Below are positions 7,043 through 15,145 of a stretch of 56,336 nt of DNA, one piece after another. The first letter of the stretch is position 1, and the number at the start of each line of letters is the position of its first letter. The DNA is taken from NCBI RefSeq assembly GCF_000422485.1, contig NZ_KE383850.1, forward strand, positions 216,479 to 272,814, in the 5' to 3' direction. The notes beneath the pieces were generated by a model. It searched no databases and had not been told where the DNA came from. It saw nothing but the letters and a program-made list of their open reading frames with translations. The DNA comes from Paenibacillus pasadenensis DSM 19293 (GTDB lineage Bacteria > Bacillota > Bacilli > Paenibacillales > Paenibacillaceae). Made by a program: the position numbers and the translations under genes.

Positions 7043-7762
7043 ATGCGCTTCAAGGATGTCTTCTCGATCATCGGGCCGTCCATGGTCGGCCCGTCCAGCT
7101 CGCATACCGCCGGAGCGGCGCGCATCGGGCTGGCCGCCCGCAGGCTGCTCGGCGCGATGCCGGAGACGGCTCGCGTCTCCTTCTTCGGCTCGTTCGCCGC
7201 GACCTACCAAGGCCACGGCACGGACACGGCCGTCGCCGGCGGGCTGCTCGGCATGCGCACCGACGATCCGCGCCTGCCGGATGCGGTCGAGCTCGCCGAG
7301 GAGGCGGGCATGGACCTGACCTTCCGCGAGGGCAAGGGGCTGTTCCCCCATCCCAACACCGTGCGGCTCGACCTGCAGGCGGCGGACGGGCGCAAGCTGT
7401 CGCTGCTCGGCACCTCGATCGGCGGCGGCAACGTGGAGATCGTCGAGGTGAACGGCTTCGCCGTCAAGTTCGGCTGCTCCTGCCCGGCGCTGCTCGTGCG
7501 CCATCGCGACCAGCCGGGCGTCATCGCCGGGCTGACCGCCGCCTTGGAGGAGGCGGGGCTCAACATCGCCGGCTTGTCGCTGAGCCGGATGGAACGGCAG
7601 GGCGAGGCGCTGGCGGTCGTCGAGCTGGACGGCGAGGCGGCGGTGACGCTGCTGGAGCGGGTGCGGCGGCTGCCGCATGTGCTCGGCACCGATTACGTCG
7701 ATCTGAACGGAGAAGAGGAGGAGATGGCGGATGAACTTTCGGACGCTGAAGGAGCTCAGTGA
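7043..7762 (+). CDS. sdaAB: L-serine ammonia-lyase, iron-sulfur-dependent, beta subunit
   Basis: 239 residues. The N-terminal domain holds the signature GPSMVGPSSSHTAGA (residues 11-25), with the conserved Ser and His, and HGTDTAVAGG; the C-terminal part (about 148-220) is an ACT domain beginning LLVRHRDQPGVIAGLTAALEEAG. With SdaAA it deaminates L-serine to pyruvate and ammonia in the cytoplasm. Start at 7043 is preceded by AAAGGAGGAAG. The gene overlaps sdaAA by 32 bp. Expression is placed under glycine control by the riboswitch, which makes sense because glycine is converted to serine by glycine cleavage plus GlyA. Confidence 0.95.
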   Translation: MRFKDVFSIIGPSMVGPSSSHTAGAARIGLAARRLLGAMPETARVSFFGSFAATYQGHGTDTAVAGGLLGMRTDDPRLPDAVELAEEAGMDLTFREGKGLFPHPNTVRLDLQAADGRKLSLLGTSIGGGNVEIVEVNGFAVKFGCSCPALLVRHRDQPGVIAGLTAALEEAGLNIAGLSLSRMERQGEALAVVELDGEAAVTLLERVRRLPHVLGTDYVDLNGEEEEMADELSDAEGAQ

Positions 7763-8615
7763 GCGCTGCCGCGAGAGCGGCCTGTCGATCGGACGCCTCA
7801 TGCTGCAGCAGCAGGCCAAGGAGTCGGGACGCGAGGAAGCGGCGGAATTCGCGACGATGAAGGAATACTACGGCATCATGAAAGACGCCGTGCATAACGG
7901 CCTGACCCGCGACACGACGTCGCGCAGCGGACTGACCGGCCTCGACGCTCAGCGGGTCGCCGCCTACAACGAGAGCTCCGAGCCGAGCCTCGGCGGCGAC
8001 GCCGGACGGGCGATGGCGTACGCGCTCGCCGTCTCCGAGGTGAACGCCTCGATGGGCCGCATCGTGGCGACGCCGACGGCGGGCTCCTGCGGCATCATCC
8101 CCGGCGTGTTCGTCAGCTCGCAGGAGCGGTTCGGCTGGGACGACGACATCATGACCGAGGCGCTGTTCGCCGCGGGCGCGATCGGCTACGTCATCGCCAA
8201 CAACTCCTTCGTCTCCGGCGCGGAGGGAGGCTGCCAGGCCGAGGTCGGCTCGGCCATCGGCATGGCGGCGGGCGCGCTCGCCGAGCTGCGCGGCGGCACG
8301 CCGGAGCAGGCGGTGCATGCCGTCGGACTCGCGCTCAAGAACACGCTCGGCCTCATCTGCGATCCGGTCGGCGGGCTCGTGGAGATCCCGTGCATCGTGC
8401 GCAACGGCTTCGGCGCGGTCACCGCGCTCGCCGCGGCCGACATGGCGCTGGCCGGCGTGCGCAGCGTCATCCCGAGCGACGAGGTCGTGCAGGTCATGCT
8501 CGAGGTCGGCGCGGCGATGCCGGAGAAGCATCGCGAGACCGCCGGCGGCGGACTGGCCCAGACGCCGACTGGCAAAAAGCTGATGGAGGACCTGCGCAAG
8601 AAGAAGCGGCGCTAG
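7731..8615 (+). CDS. sdaAA: L-serine ammonia-lyase, iron-sulfur-dependent, alpha subunit
   Basis: 294 residues, normal for the alpha chain of the two-subunit Bacillus-type enzyme. Conserved cysteines that can hold the 4Fe-4S cluster are seen in TAGSCGIIPG (Cys120), EGGCQAEVG (Cys168), GLICDPVGG (Cys210) and VEIPCIVRN (Cys221). The start at 7731 lies inside the end of sdaAB behind GAGGAGGAG, so translation is coupled. Carries the catalytic domain; SdaAB supplies the second part. The last residues KKLMEDLRKKKRR are basic as in homologues. A strong terminator follows. Confidence 0.95.
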   Translation: MNFRTLKELSERCRESGLSIGRLMLQQQAKESGREEAAEFATMKEYYGIMKDAVHNGLTRDTTSRSGLTGLDAQRVAAYNESSEPSLGGDAGRAMAYALAVSEVNASMGRIVATPTAGSCGIIPGVFVSSQERFGWDDDIMTEALFAAGAIGYVIANNSFVSGAEGGCQAEVGSAIGMAAGALAELRGGTPEQAVHAVGLALKNTLGLICDPVGGLVEIPCIVRNGFGAVTALAAADMALAGVRSVIPSDEVVQVMLEVGAAMPEKHRETAGGGLAQTPTGKKLMEDLRKKKRR

Positions 8616-8665
8616 CGGTTTTCGAATGCGGCCAACCGTGCCGCCGGTTAAAGGAATATCGCAGC

Positions 8666-8701
8666 AAAAAGCTCGGCGAGACGACCTCGCCGGGCTTTTT
8701 C
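8666..8701 (+). terminator. Rho-independent terminator of sdaAB-sdaAA
   Basis: AAAAAGCTCGGCGAG pairs with CTCGCCGGGCTTTTT around ACGAC. The T run is part of the second arm, so it may also work from the other side. Confidence 0.88.
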
Positions 8702-8776
8702 GGCTCTTCGCCGACCTCGGTCCGAGGGCCTAAATTCATGCCGGACGAGCAAGTTCAGGTGAAAAGCGGAATAAAC

Positions 8777-8790
8777 TGAAAGCGGATACA
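8777..8790 (+). promoter_or_regulatory. Candidate cre site (CcpA)
   Basis: TGAAAGCGGATACA fits the cre consensus TGNAARCGNWWNCA at every position. It lies 83 bp before the start of the sugar-binding protein gene, as expected for carbon catabolite control of a sugar importer. No clear -10/-35 pair could be assigned next to it. Confidence 0.6.
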
Positions 8791-8872
8791 TCAATCAGGC
8801 GCCCGGCTCCGGGACCGGCAGAGGCCTGTCCCTGGTCCGGGCGAAGTCCAGCATGTCAGGAGGAATGGCGGA

Positions 8873-10129
8873 GTGGTCAAATTCCGAAGGATCGGCTTGC
8901 CGTTGCTGTCGCTCGCCCTGGTCGCCGCCGGCTGCGGCGGCCCGGCTCCAGCCGAGAATACGAAGACGCTTACGCTCTGGTACTGGAACCGCAGCCTCGA
9001 CGACGGACTCATCCAATCGGTCGAACAGAAGTTTCCCGGCATCAAGATCAACGCCCAGAAGATCGGAGGCGACTTCAAGTCGAAGCTGAAGACGACGCTC
9101 GCCGCCGGCACGGACGGACCGGACATCGTCGCCTTCAACGACTGGGTCTCCGAGCTGTTCGTCAGCTCGGACCGCTTCTACGATCTGTATGAGCTCGGCG
9201 CCAAGGAGATCGAGCCGGACTTTCTCGACTGGAAATGGAACTTCGGCGTCACCGCGGAAGGGACGATGATCGCGCTGCCGATCGATACCGGCCCGACCGC
9301 GCTGTTCTACCGGGCGGATCTGTTCGCCGAGGCCGGCCTGCCGTCCGAGCCGGCCGACGTCCAGCGGGAGCTCGGCACCTGGGAGAGCTACCTCCAGGCG
9401 GGCCGGCAGCTCCAGGACCATTTTGGCGGCAAGGTCAAGCTGCTCGACAATGTCAAGAACATCTACACGCAGTTCAACGCCCAGTCGGACCGCATCTACT
9501 TCTCCACGGACGGCGAGTTCATCGGCGACAAGCCGGAATCGTCGGTGAAAAAGGCGTGGGATCTCGCCGTCCAGGCCGCGCGGATGAAGCTGGCCGGCAA
9601 CGCGGACGCCTTCACGAGCGAGTGGAACGCCGCCATGAACAACGGCAGCATCGCCTCCTTTGTCGGCGCCGTCTGGATGAAGGAGATCCTGGAGCAGGGC
9701 GCACCGGATACGGCCGGCAAATGGCGCGTCGCCCGGGCGCCTGGGGGAGACGGCAACAACGGCGGATCGTTCCTCGCCATCATGAAGTCGAGTCGCTATC
9801 CGAAGGAAGCGTTCGACGTCATCCGCTACCTGCAGAGCCCCGACAACCAGATCCGGACGTACAAGAACATCAACCTGTTCCCGTCCGCGGCGAAAGCGCT
9901 GGACGATCCCATCCTGCAGGAGAAGGAGCCGTTTTTCGGCGATCAGGCGACTGGGCAAATCTTCGCGGAATCCGCTCGGGGCGTCAAGCCCGCTTATTTT
10001 GGAGACAAATTCACCAATGTGAACGGCATCGCCCTGCGCGAGCTGAACTCGGTCGCCCTGCAGGGCAAGGACCCCGACAAGGCGTGGCGCGACGCGCTGA
10101 GCCGGATCCGCAAGGAGCTGCTGCGCTGA
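8873..10129 (+). CDS. ABC sugar transporter, extracellular substrate-binding lipoprotein
   Basis: 418 residues. A type II signal peptide ends in the lipobox VAAGC (residues 17-21), so the protein is anchored to the outer face of the membrane through the Cys. The rest has the family-1 sugar-binding protein pattern (TLTLWYWNRSLDDGLIQSVEQ, later DGPDIVAFNDW and NGGSFLAIMKSS). Start is GTG at 8873, nine bases after AGGAGG; nearby ATGs are in another frame. First gene of a binding protein-permease-permease operon lacking an ATPase gene. The sugar is not identifiable. The cre-like site upstream suggests CcpA repression. Confidence 0.9.
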   Translation: MVKFRRIGLPLLSLALVAAGCGGPAPAENTKTLTLWYWNRSLDDGLIQSVEQKFPGIKINAQKIGGDFKSKLKTTLAAGTDGPDIVAFNDWVSELFVSSDRFYDLYELGAKEIEPDFLDWKWNFGVTAEGTMIALPIDTGPTALFYRADLFAEAGLPSEPADVQRELGTWESYLQAGRQLQDHFGGKVKLLDNVKNIYTQFNAQSDRIYFSTDGEFIGDKPESSVKKAWDLAVQAARMKLAGNADAFTSEWNAAMNNGSIASFVGAVWMKEILEQGAPDTAGKWRVARAPGGDGNNGGSFLAIMKSSRYPKEAFDVIRYLQSPDNQIRTYKNINLFPSAAKALDDPILQEKEPFFGDQATGQIFAESARGVKPAYFGDKFTNVNGIALRELNSVALQGKDPDKAWRDALSRIRKELLR

Positions 10130-10187
10130 CGGGCGCGGTCCGCCGGCCGCCGCATCCACAGACCAATGGCTGACAGGAGGTCATCCG

Positions 10188-11150
10188 ATGGGAAAACCTA
10201 TGCTGAACCCGGAGCCCGCCCGCGTCCCCTCGTCCAGACGGACCGAGGGCGGCCTGGCCGCCCGCATCTGGAAGCATCGCAAGGAATACCTGGCCATATC
10301 GCCGTTCTACATTCTGTTCGCGGTATTCGGCTTGTTCCCGATCGCCTTCTCCATGTACCTCTCCTTCCAGAAATGGGACGGAATCGGACGGATGAGCTAC
10401 AACGGCTTGAACAACTACCGCTTCATGCTGACCGATCCGGAATTCTGGAGAGCCGTCGGCAACACGCTGCTGATCTGGATCTACTCGACGATCCCGATGC
10501 TGTTCCTCGCGCTCGTCGTCGCCTTTCTGCTCCACTCCTCGTTCGTGCGGATGCGGACGCTGTACCGCGTCGGCTACTTCCTGCCCAACGTCACCTCGCT
10601 CGTCGCGGTGGCGATCGTCTTCGGCACGATCTTTTCCAACAACTACGGCTTGCTGAACTACACGCTGAACCTGCTCGGCCTGAATTCCATCGAGTGGCTG
10701 AACCGCACCTGGGGCATCCAGCTCGCGATCTCCGTCATGGTCATCTGGCGCTGGGCGGGCTACAACGCGATCATCTACCTGGCCGGGCTGCAGAGCATCC
10801 CGACCGTGCTCTACGAAGCGGCCAAGATCGACGGGGCTTCGGGCGTGCAGGCGTTTTTCCGCATCACCGTTCCGAACCTGCGGCCGATCATCCTGTTCAC
10901 GCTCATCACCTCGACCATCGGCGGGATGCAGGTGTTCACCGAGCCCCAGGTGCTCGTCGGCAACGACGGCGGCGCCGGGGGCGGCGGCCTTACGATCGTC
11001 CTTTATCTGTACCGGGAAGCCTTCGTGCACAACTATTTCGGCTACGGCGCGGCTGTCGGGTGGGGGATGTTCATCCTGATCGCCCTCTTCTCCATCGTCA
11101 ACTGGCTGTTCGTCCAAGGCCGGCCGTCCCATGACCAGGGGGTGAAGTGA
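10188..11150 (+). CDS. ABC sugar transporter permease, MalF-type
   Basis: 320 residues, six predicted membrane helices starting near residue 36 (FYILFAVFGLFPIAFSMYL). The EAA loop that docks the ATPase is LYEAAKIDGASGVQAFF, about residues 205-221. It forms the translocation channel together with the next gene. Start at 10188 has ACAGGAGG eight bases ahead. The N-terminal ~30 residues are polar and cytoplasmic. A two-base gap separates it from the second permease, so they are one transcript. The ATPase must come from elsewhere, probably a shared MsmX-type protein. Confidence 0.93.
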   Translation: MGKPMLNPEPARVPSSRRTEGGLAARIWKHRKEYLAISPFYILFAVFGLFPIAFSMYLSFQKWDGIGRMSYNGLNNYRFMLTDPEFWRAVGNTLLIWIYSTIPMLFLALVVAFLLHSSFVRMRTLYRVGYFLPNVTSLVAVAIVFGTIFSNNYGLLNYTLNLLGLNSIEWLNRTWGIQLAISVMVIWRWAGYNAIIYLAGLQSIPTVLYEAAKIDGASGVQAFFRITVPNLRPIILFTLITSTIGGMQVFTEPQVLVGNDGGAGGGGLTIVLYLYREAFVHNYFGYGAAVGWGMFILIALFSIVNWLFVQGRPSHDQGVK

Positions 11151-11151
11151 G

Positions 11152-11970
11152 ATGAAAGCCCGATCGATCCTGCTGCATGTCGGCCTGACGGCCGGACTGC
11201 TGCTCTCCGTGTTCCCGTTCTACTGGCTGCTCGTCATGGCGACCCGCACGACAGCGGACATCTACAGCTTCCCGCCGAAGCTGTGGTTCGGCACGAAGCT
11301 CGGGGACAACGTCTCCCGCGTGTTCGAGAACATCGACTTCTTCGGCGCGTTTTGGAACACGCTGTTCGTCGCGACGGCCTGCGCGGCGCTCGTGCTGTTC
11401 TTCGACTCGCTGGCGGGGTTCACGTTCGCGAAGTTCGAGTTTCCCGGCAAAAAAATCCTGTTCGTGCTGCTGCTCGCCACGATGATGGCCCCGGCCCAGC
11501 TGTCGCTCGTGCCGTCGTTCGTCATCATGGCCAAGCTCGGCTGGGTCGGCTCGTTCAAGGCGCTCATCATCCCCGGCATGGCCAACGCATTCGGCATCTT
11601 CTGGATCCGGCAGTACGCCCAGGAGTCGGTGCCGAGCGAGCTGCTGGACGCGGGCCGCATCGACGGCTGCGGCTTCTTCCGCCTCTATTGGAACGTGGCG
11701 CTGCCGATCCTGCGGCCGGCGCTGTCGTTCCTCGGCGCCTTCACGTTCATCGGAGCGTGGAACGACTACCTGTGGCCGCTCATCATCCTCACCGACGAGA
11801 GCAAGTACACGCTGCAGGTGGCGCTCGCCTCGCTGAACGGCATCTATCTGTCCGACTACTCGATGGTGATCGCCGGCACGCTGCTGGCCGTCATCCCGCT
11901 CATCGTCCTGTTCCTGTTCGTCAGCAAGCAGTTCATCTCCGACATCGCCGCGGGCGCGATCAAGAGCTGA
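11152..11970 (+). CDS. ABC sugar transporter permease, MalG-type
   Basis: 272 residues, six predicted helices. EAA loop ELLDAGRIDGCGFFRLYWNVALPIL near residues 163-187, with the conserved Gly. Start at 11152 follows the previous stop by one base, with GGGGGTGAAG as ribosome site. Partner of the MalF-type permease in the membrane channel. Last gene of the operon: no ATPase and no sugar hydrolase follows. The next ~260 bp are less G+C rich and contain no recognised gene or clear terminator. Confidence 0.93.
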   Translation: MKARSILLHVGLTAGLLLSVFPFYWLLVMATRTTADIYSFPPKLWFGTKLGDNVSRVFENIDFFGAFWNTLFVATACAALVLFFDSLAGFTFAKFEFPGKKILFVLLLATMMAPAQLSLVPSFVIMAKLGWVGSFKALIIPGMANAFGIFWIRQYAQESVPSELLDAGRIDGCGFFRLYWNVALPILRPALSFLGAFTFIGAWNDYLWPLIILTDESKYTLQVALASLNGIYLSDYSMVIAGTLLAVIPLIVLFLFVSKQFISDIAAGAIKS

Positions 11971-12231
11971 CGCTTTCCTGCCGGGATAAGTCGAGCCGAT
12001 TGATAAATGGATCTGTAAAATAAATTGCAAATACTCCTTCTGAATCGGCTATCAAGGCTGTCGATGGAAGGACATCGGCTAACTTCTCCGCACCTCTGGT
12101 GGATCATGCGACGTTACTCGGGATGCGAACAATACAGTGGAAATTGCTTGTGATTGACAAAGCAACCTTTTCGAGGAAATCGCGTCTACTCATTTGAGAA
12201 TATGATCCTTATCTTGAAAGGGCTGAGAAAA

Positions 12232-12693
12232 TTGTCTCGTCGAATCCAAGTACTCTTTCTGGCATTGATCGTCGGACTGTCTGTTTTTGGGGCCGGGTTG
12301 GCAGGGGCTGCTAAAGCTCCATCGAATAACGACGGAATTCATCGCCCTGCGATTGTCATCAACGGCAAGGTTGCCGAGCTGAAGGCCGTGATCCCGCCAA
12401 GCGGGTCGGCGATGGTTCCGTTTCGTTCCTTTTTTGAAGCTCTGGACCTGAATGCTGAATTCGACAACAAGACCAAAACGGTGACCGCCAAGAACGAAAC
12501 GACAACCGTTACTTTGACCGCCGGCAAAATGACCGGGACGATCAACGGCAAGGAAATCAAGCTCATTCAAGGTCCGTCATTGTCAGACGATGATGACTTG
12601 ATGTATGTCAATGTGCGATTCATCGCCGAAGCATTTGGCGGAATTGTCGGCTTTGACAAGAGCACGCTTACGGTGACCCTTGATTTTGATTAA
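12232..12693 (+). CDS. Secreted protein with copper amine oxidase N-terminal (stalk) domain
   Basis: 153 residues from TTG at 12232, which has AAAGGG nine bases upstream and begins a standard signal peptide (SRRIQVLFLALIVGLSVFGAGLAGAAKA). An in-frame ATG at 12202 adds ten residues and is an alternative; a TTG at 12154 has no ribosome site. After cleavage the protein is essentially one Cu-amine-oxidase-N domain (about 40-150: RPAIVINGKVAELKAVIPP, MVPFRSFFEALD, VNVRFIAEAFGG). Such domains are common extracellular modules in Paenibacillaceae and usually do not bind copper themselves. Function unknown; monocistronic. Confidence 0.75.
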   Translation: MSRRIQVLFLALIVGLSVFGAGLAGAAKAPSNNDGIHRPAIVINGKVAELKAVIPPSGSAMVPFRSFFEALDLNAEFDNKTKTVTAKNETTTVTLTAGKMTGTINGKEIKLIQGPSLSDDDDLMYVNVRFIAEAFGGIVGFDKSTLTVTLDFD

Positions 12694-12705
12694 GATCAAC
12701 TTGAG

Positions 12706-12750
12706 AAAGGGACCTTCCCCGCCCATCAGGCGCGGAGAGGTCCCTTTTTC
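12706..12750 (+). terminator. Rho-independent terminator
   Basis: AAAGGGACCT pairs with AGGTCCCTTT, with inner CCCCGC and GCGGAG arms, followed by TTTTC. Confidence 0.85.
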
Positions 12751-12854
12751 GGTCGAGATCGTTCGGCTGCGGGGGCGATGTCGTCCCCTTCCAGTACTAT
12801 TCCATTTCTAATTCGACCTCCTTTCTTCGTCCCCTCTCATCCGCATGCAGGCCA

Positions 12855-12884
12855 TTGACACCGAGCCCGGCCATCTCTTATTCT
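12855..12884 (+). promoter_or_regulatory. Candidate sigma-A promoter of the ABC exporter
   Basis: Perfect TTGACA (12855-12860), 18-bp spacer, TATTCT (12879-12884), about 50 bp before the start codon. Confidence 0.55.
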
Positions 12885-12935
12885 TCCTTTGACCTGTCGA
12901 ACGGGTGTTAGCCTAACGGAAGAGGATGATCCAAC

Positions 12936-14738
12936 ATGATGAACCGGACCGCGCCGGCCCCGATTTCCAGCGCTTCCTTCGAGAGCGCCTTCCAGCAGGC
13001 GGCGACGACGGAGAACCGGACGGCATTCCAGTATCTGATGTCGCTGTACAAGGGGAACTTCCTCAACCTGACGATCTCGATCGTCTTTTTCCTCGTCAAA
13101 AGCCTGCCCGTCTACGTGCTGCCGATCGTGACGGCCAACATGATCAACATCGTCGCGCAGCCGGACCAGCACAGCCTGCGGGAGCTGTGGATCAACTTCG
13201 CCGTGCTGATCGCCGTCGTCCTGCAGAACATCCCGACCCACGCCGCCTACGTCAGCTTCCTCAGCCGCGCGATCCGCTCGGTCGAGGCGGGCCTGCGCGG
13301 CGCGATGGTGCGCAAGCTGCAGCAGCTGTCGATCAACTCGCATCGCGAGCTCGCCGCCGGCCGGCTGCAGTCCAAGGTGCTGCGCGACGTCGAGGCCGTC
13401 GAGGGCATGAGCAAGCAGCTCATGCTGGCGTTCATCCCGGCCATCTTCAACGTCGTCATCGCCTTCGGGCTGACGCTCTACTCCAACTGGCTCGTCTCGC
13501 TCTTCTACGTGCTGACGGTGCCGGCGGCGATCGGCGTCATGCAGATGTTCAAGCGGCGCATCCGGCAGAGCAATCGCGAGTTCCGCAAGGAGATCGAGAC
13601 GATGAGCAGCCACGTCTCCGAGATGGTGGAGATGATCCCCGTCACCAAGGCGCACGGGCTCGAGCAGGTCGAGATCGACCGCATCGACACGACGCTGCGG
13701 CGCCTGCAGGGCAAGGGGTACCGGATGGACCTCGTCGAGGCGTACTTCGGCGCCTCCGGCTGGGTGACGTTCCAGATCGTGCAGGTCGTCTGCCTGCTGT
13801 TCACCGCCTATCTCGCCTATACGGGCAGCATCCCGGTCGGCAACATCGTCATGTACCAGGGCTACTTCGGCATGATCCTCGGCTCGATCACGGCGCTCAT
13901 CAACGTCTACCCGATGATCGCCAAGGGCACGGAGTCGATCTCCTCGATCACGGAGATCCTGCGCTCGACCGACATCGAGGACAACGCCGGCAAGCTCAAG
14001 CTGACCCGGCTGAGCGGGGAGTACCGCTTCGAGGACGTGCAGCTGAAGTTCCCGGACGGCGACCAGCATGTGCTCGAGGAAGTATCGCTCGACGTGCGCG
14101 CGGGCGAGTGCATCGCGTTCGTCGGGGAGTCCGGCGCGGGCAAGTCGACGATCCTCAACCTCGTCATCGGGTTCTTGAACCCGACCTCCGGACGGGTGCT
14201 CGTCGACGGCGTGCCGCTGTCCGCGCTTGATCTGTCCGAGTACCGCCGCCATCTGGCCGTTGTGCCGCAGACGAACATCCTGTTTTCCGGCTCGATCCGC
14301 GACAACATCACCTACGGCCTGCAGGGCATCACGGAGGAGCAGGTGATGGAGGCGGTGGAGCGGGCGCATCTGACCGAGATGGTCTCGCGCCTGCCGAAGG
14401 GCATCGACACGATGGTCGGCGAGCATGGCGGCAAGCTGTCCGGCGGCCAGCGCCAGCGGATCGCGATCGCCCGCGCGCTCGTGCGCGATCCGAGCGTCAT
14501 CCTGCTCGACGAGGCGACGTCCGCGCTCGACAACGCCTCCGAGCATCATGTGCAGCAGGCGATGCAGCAGCTCATCCAGGGGCGCACGACGTTCATCGTC
14601 GCCCATCGCCTTTCGACGATCCGCCATGCGGACCGCATCGTCGTCATGAAGCGCGGACGCATCGCCGAGGTCGGCACGTTCGACGAGCTGATCGCGCGCA
14701 AGGGCGAATTCTACAACCTCAAGCAGCTTCAGATGTAG
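12936..14738 (+). CDS. ABC transporter, fused permease/ATP-binding protein (exporter type)
   Basis: 600 residues. An N-terminal six-helix membrane domain (about 40-330) is followed by the nucleotide-binding domain (about 350-600) with Walker A GESGAGKST, Q-loop PQTNILF, signature LSGGQRQR, Walker B VILLDEATS and switch His in AHRLST. Works as a dimer; no second half-transporter is adjacent, so probably a homodimer. Resembles MsbA/lipid-A-exporter-like and multidrug half-transporters; substrate unknown. Start 12936 (a second ATG follows directly) after GGAAGAGGATG. Single-gene unit with its own promoter and terminator. Confidence 0.9.
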   Translation: MMNRTAPAPISSASFESAFQQAATTENRTAFQYLMSLYKGNFLNLTISIVFFLVKSLPVYVLPIVTANMINIVAQPDQHSLRELWINFAVLIAVVLQNIPTHAAYVSFLSRAIRSVEAGLRGAMVRKLQQLSINSHRELAAGRLQSKVLRDVEAVEGMSKQLMLAFIPAIFNVVIAFGLTLYSNWLVSLFYVLTVPAAIGVMQMFKRRIRQSNREFRKEIETMSSHVSEMVEMIPVTKAHGLEQVEIDRIDTTLRRLQGKGYRMDLVEAYFGASGWVTFQIVQVVCLLFTAYLAYTGSIPVGNIVMYQGYFGMILGSITALINVYPMIAKGTESISSITEILRSTDIEDNAGKLKLTRLSGEYRFEDVQLKFPDGDQHVLEEVSLDVRAGECIAFVGESGAGKSTILNLVIGFLNPTSGRVLVDGVPLSALDLSEYRRHLAVVPQTNILFSGSIRDNITYGLQGITEEQVMEAVERAHLTEMVSRLPKGIDTMVGEHGGKLSGGQRQRIAIARALVRDPSVILLDEATSALDNASEHHVQQAMQQLIQGRTTFIVAHRLSTIRHADRIVVMKRGRIAEVGTFDELIARKGEFYNLKQLQM

Positions 14739-14765
14739 GCTTGGAGTATATGGTTTAAATAGTGC

Positions 14766-14797
14766 AAAAAAGCCTGCCGAAGCGGCAGGCTTTTTTT
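14766..14797 (+). terminator. Rho-independent terminator
   Basis: AAAAAGCCTGCC, loop GAAGC, GGCAGGCTTTTTTT: a perfect stem. The A run on one side and T run on the other allow it to act for the exporter and for the minus-strand gene that ends at 14859. Confidence 0.92.
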
Positions 14798-14858
14798 GCT
14801 TGATTTAAATCTGGACCGCGCATGCGGGAGTTCCGCCGCGCGCGTGAGCCGAGCAGGT

Positions 14859-15077
14859 TCAGCTTTTTTTGCGCAGCTCGAAAAACTCGCATTGCGCCCG
14901 CGCGTGGTAGGCGAGATCGGCGACGCCCGACTGCAGCACGACGGTGCGCTCGTCGAAGCGCACGATGCAGCTGCCGGACTCGACCATATGGTCGTCGCGG
15001 AAGACGCGGACCGGGATGCGCTCGTCGAGCGCTTCCTGGAAGTCGGCATCGGTATGGAGAGGTCGGATATAGGCCAT
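14859..15077 (-). CDS. Small hypothetical protein
   Basis: 72 residues starting MAYIRPLHTDADFQEALDERIPVRVF. Alternating polar and hydrophobic strands with no membrane segment or signal peptide suggest a small soluble beta-rich protein (for example VESGSCIVRFDERTVVLQSG). Start at 15077 is preceded by AAAGGAG at 12 bases. The longer open frame upstream would overlap the next gene and has no better start. No family recognised. It ends at the shared bidirectional terminator. Confidence 0.65.
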   Translation of the reverse strand: MAYIRPLHTDADFQEALDERIPVRVFRDDHMVESGSCIVRFDERTVVLQSGVADLAYHARAQCEFFELRKKS

Positions 15078-15145
15078 GGCGGCGGCGCTCCTTTGCAAAG
15101 GGGGATGGCCCGGATCGGGCTTGGCTCCGGCCATTATACCATAGC

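Noticed and set aside
8853-9089. ORF from ATG 8853 overlapping the sugar-binding protein start
   Set aside because: It is out of frame with the lipoprotein and has no features; the GTG at 8873 gives a proper signal peptide and lipobox.
12154-12201. TTG at 12154 as start of the stalk-domain protein
   Set aside because: No ribosome site; the TTGACA here looks more like a -35 element, and the signal peptide begins naturally at 12232 or 12202.
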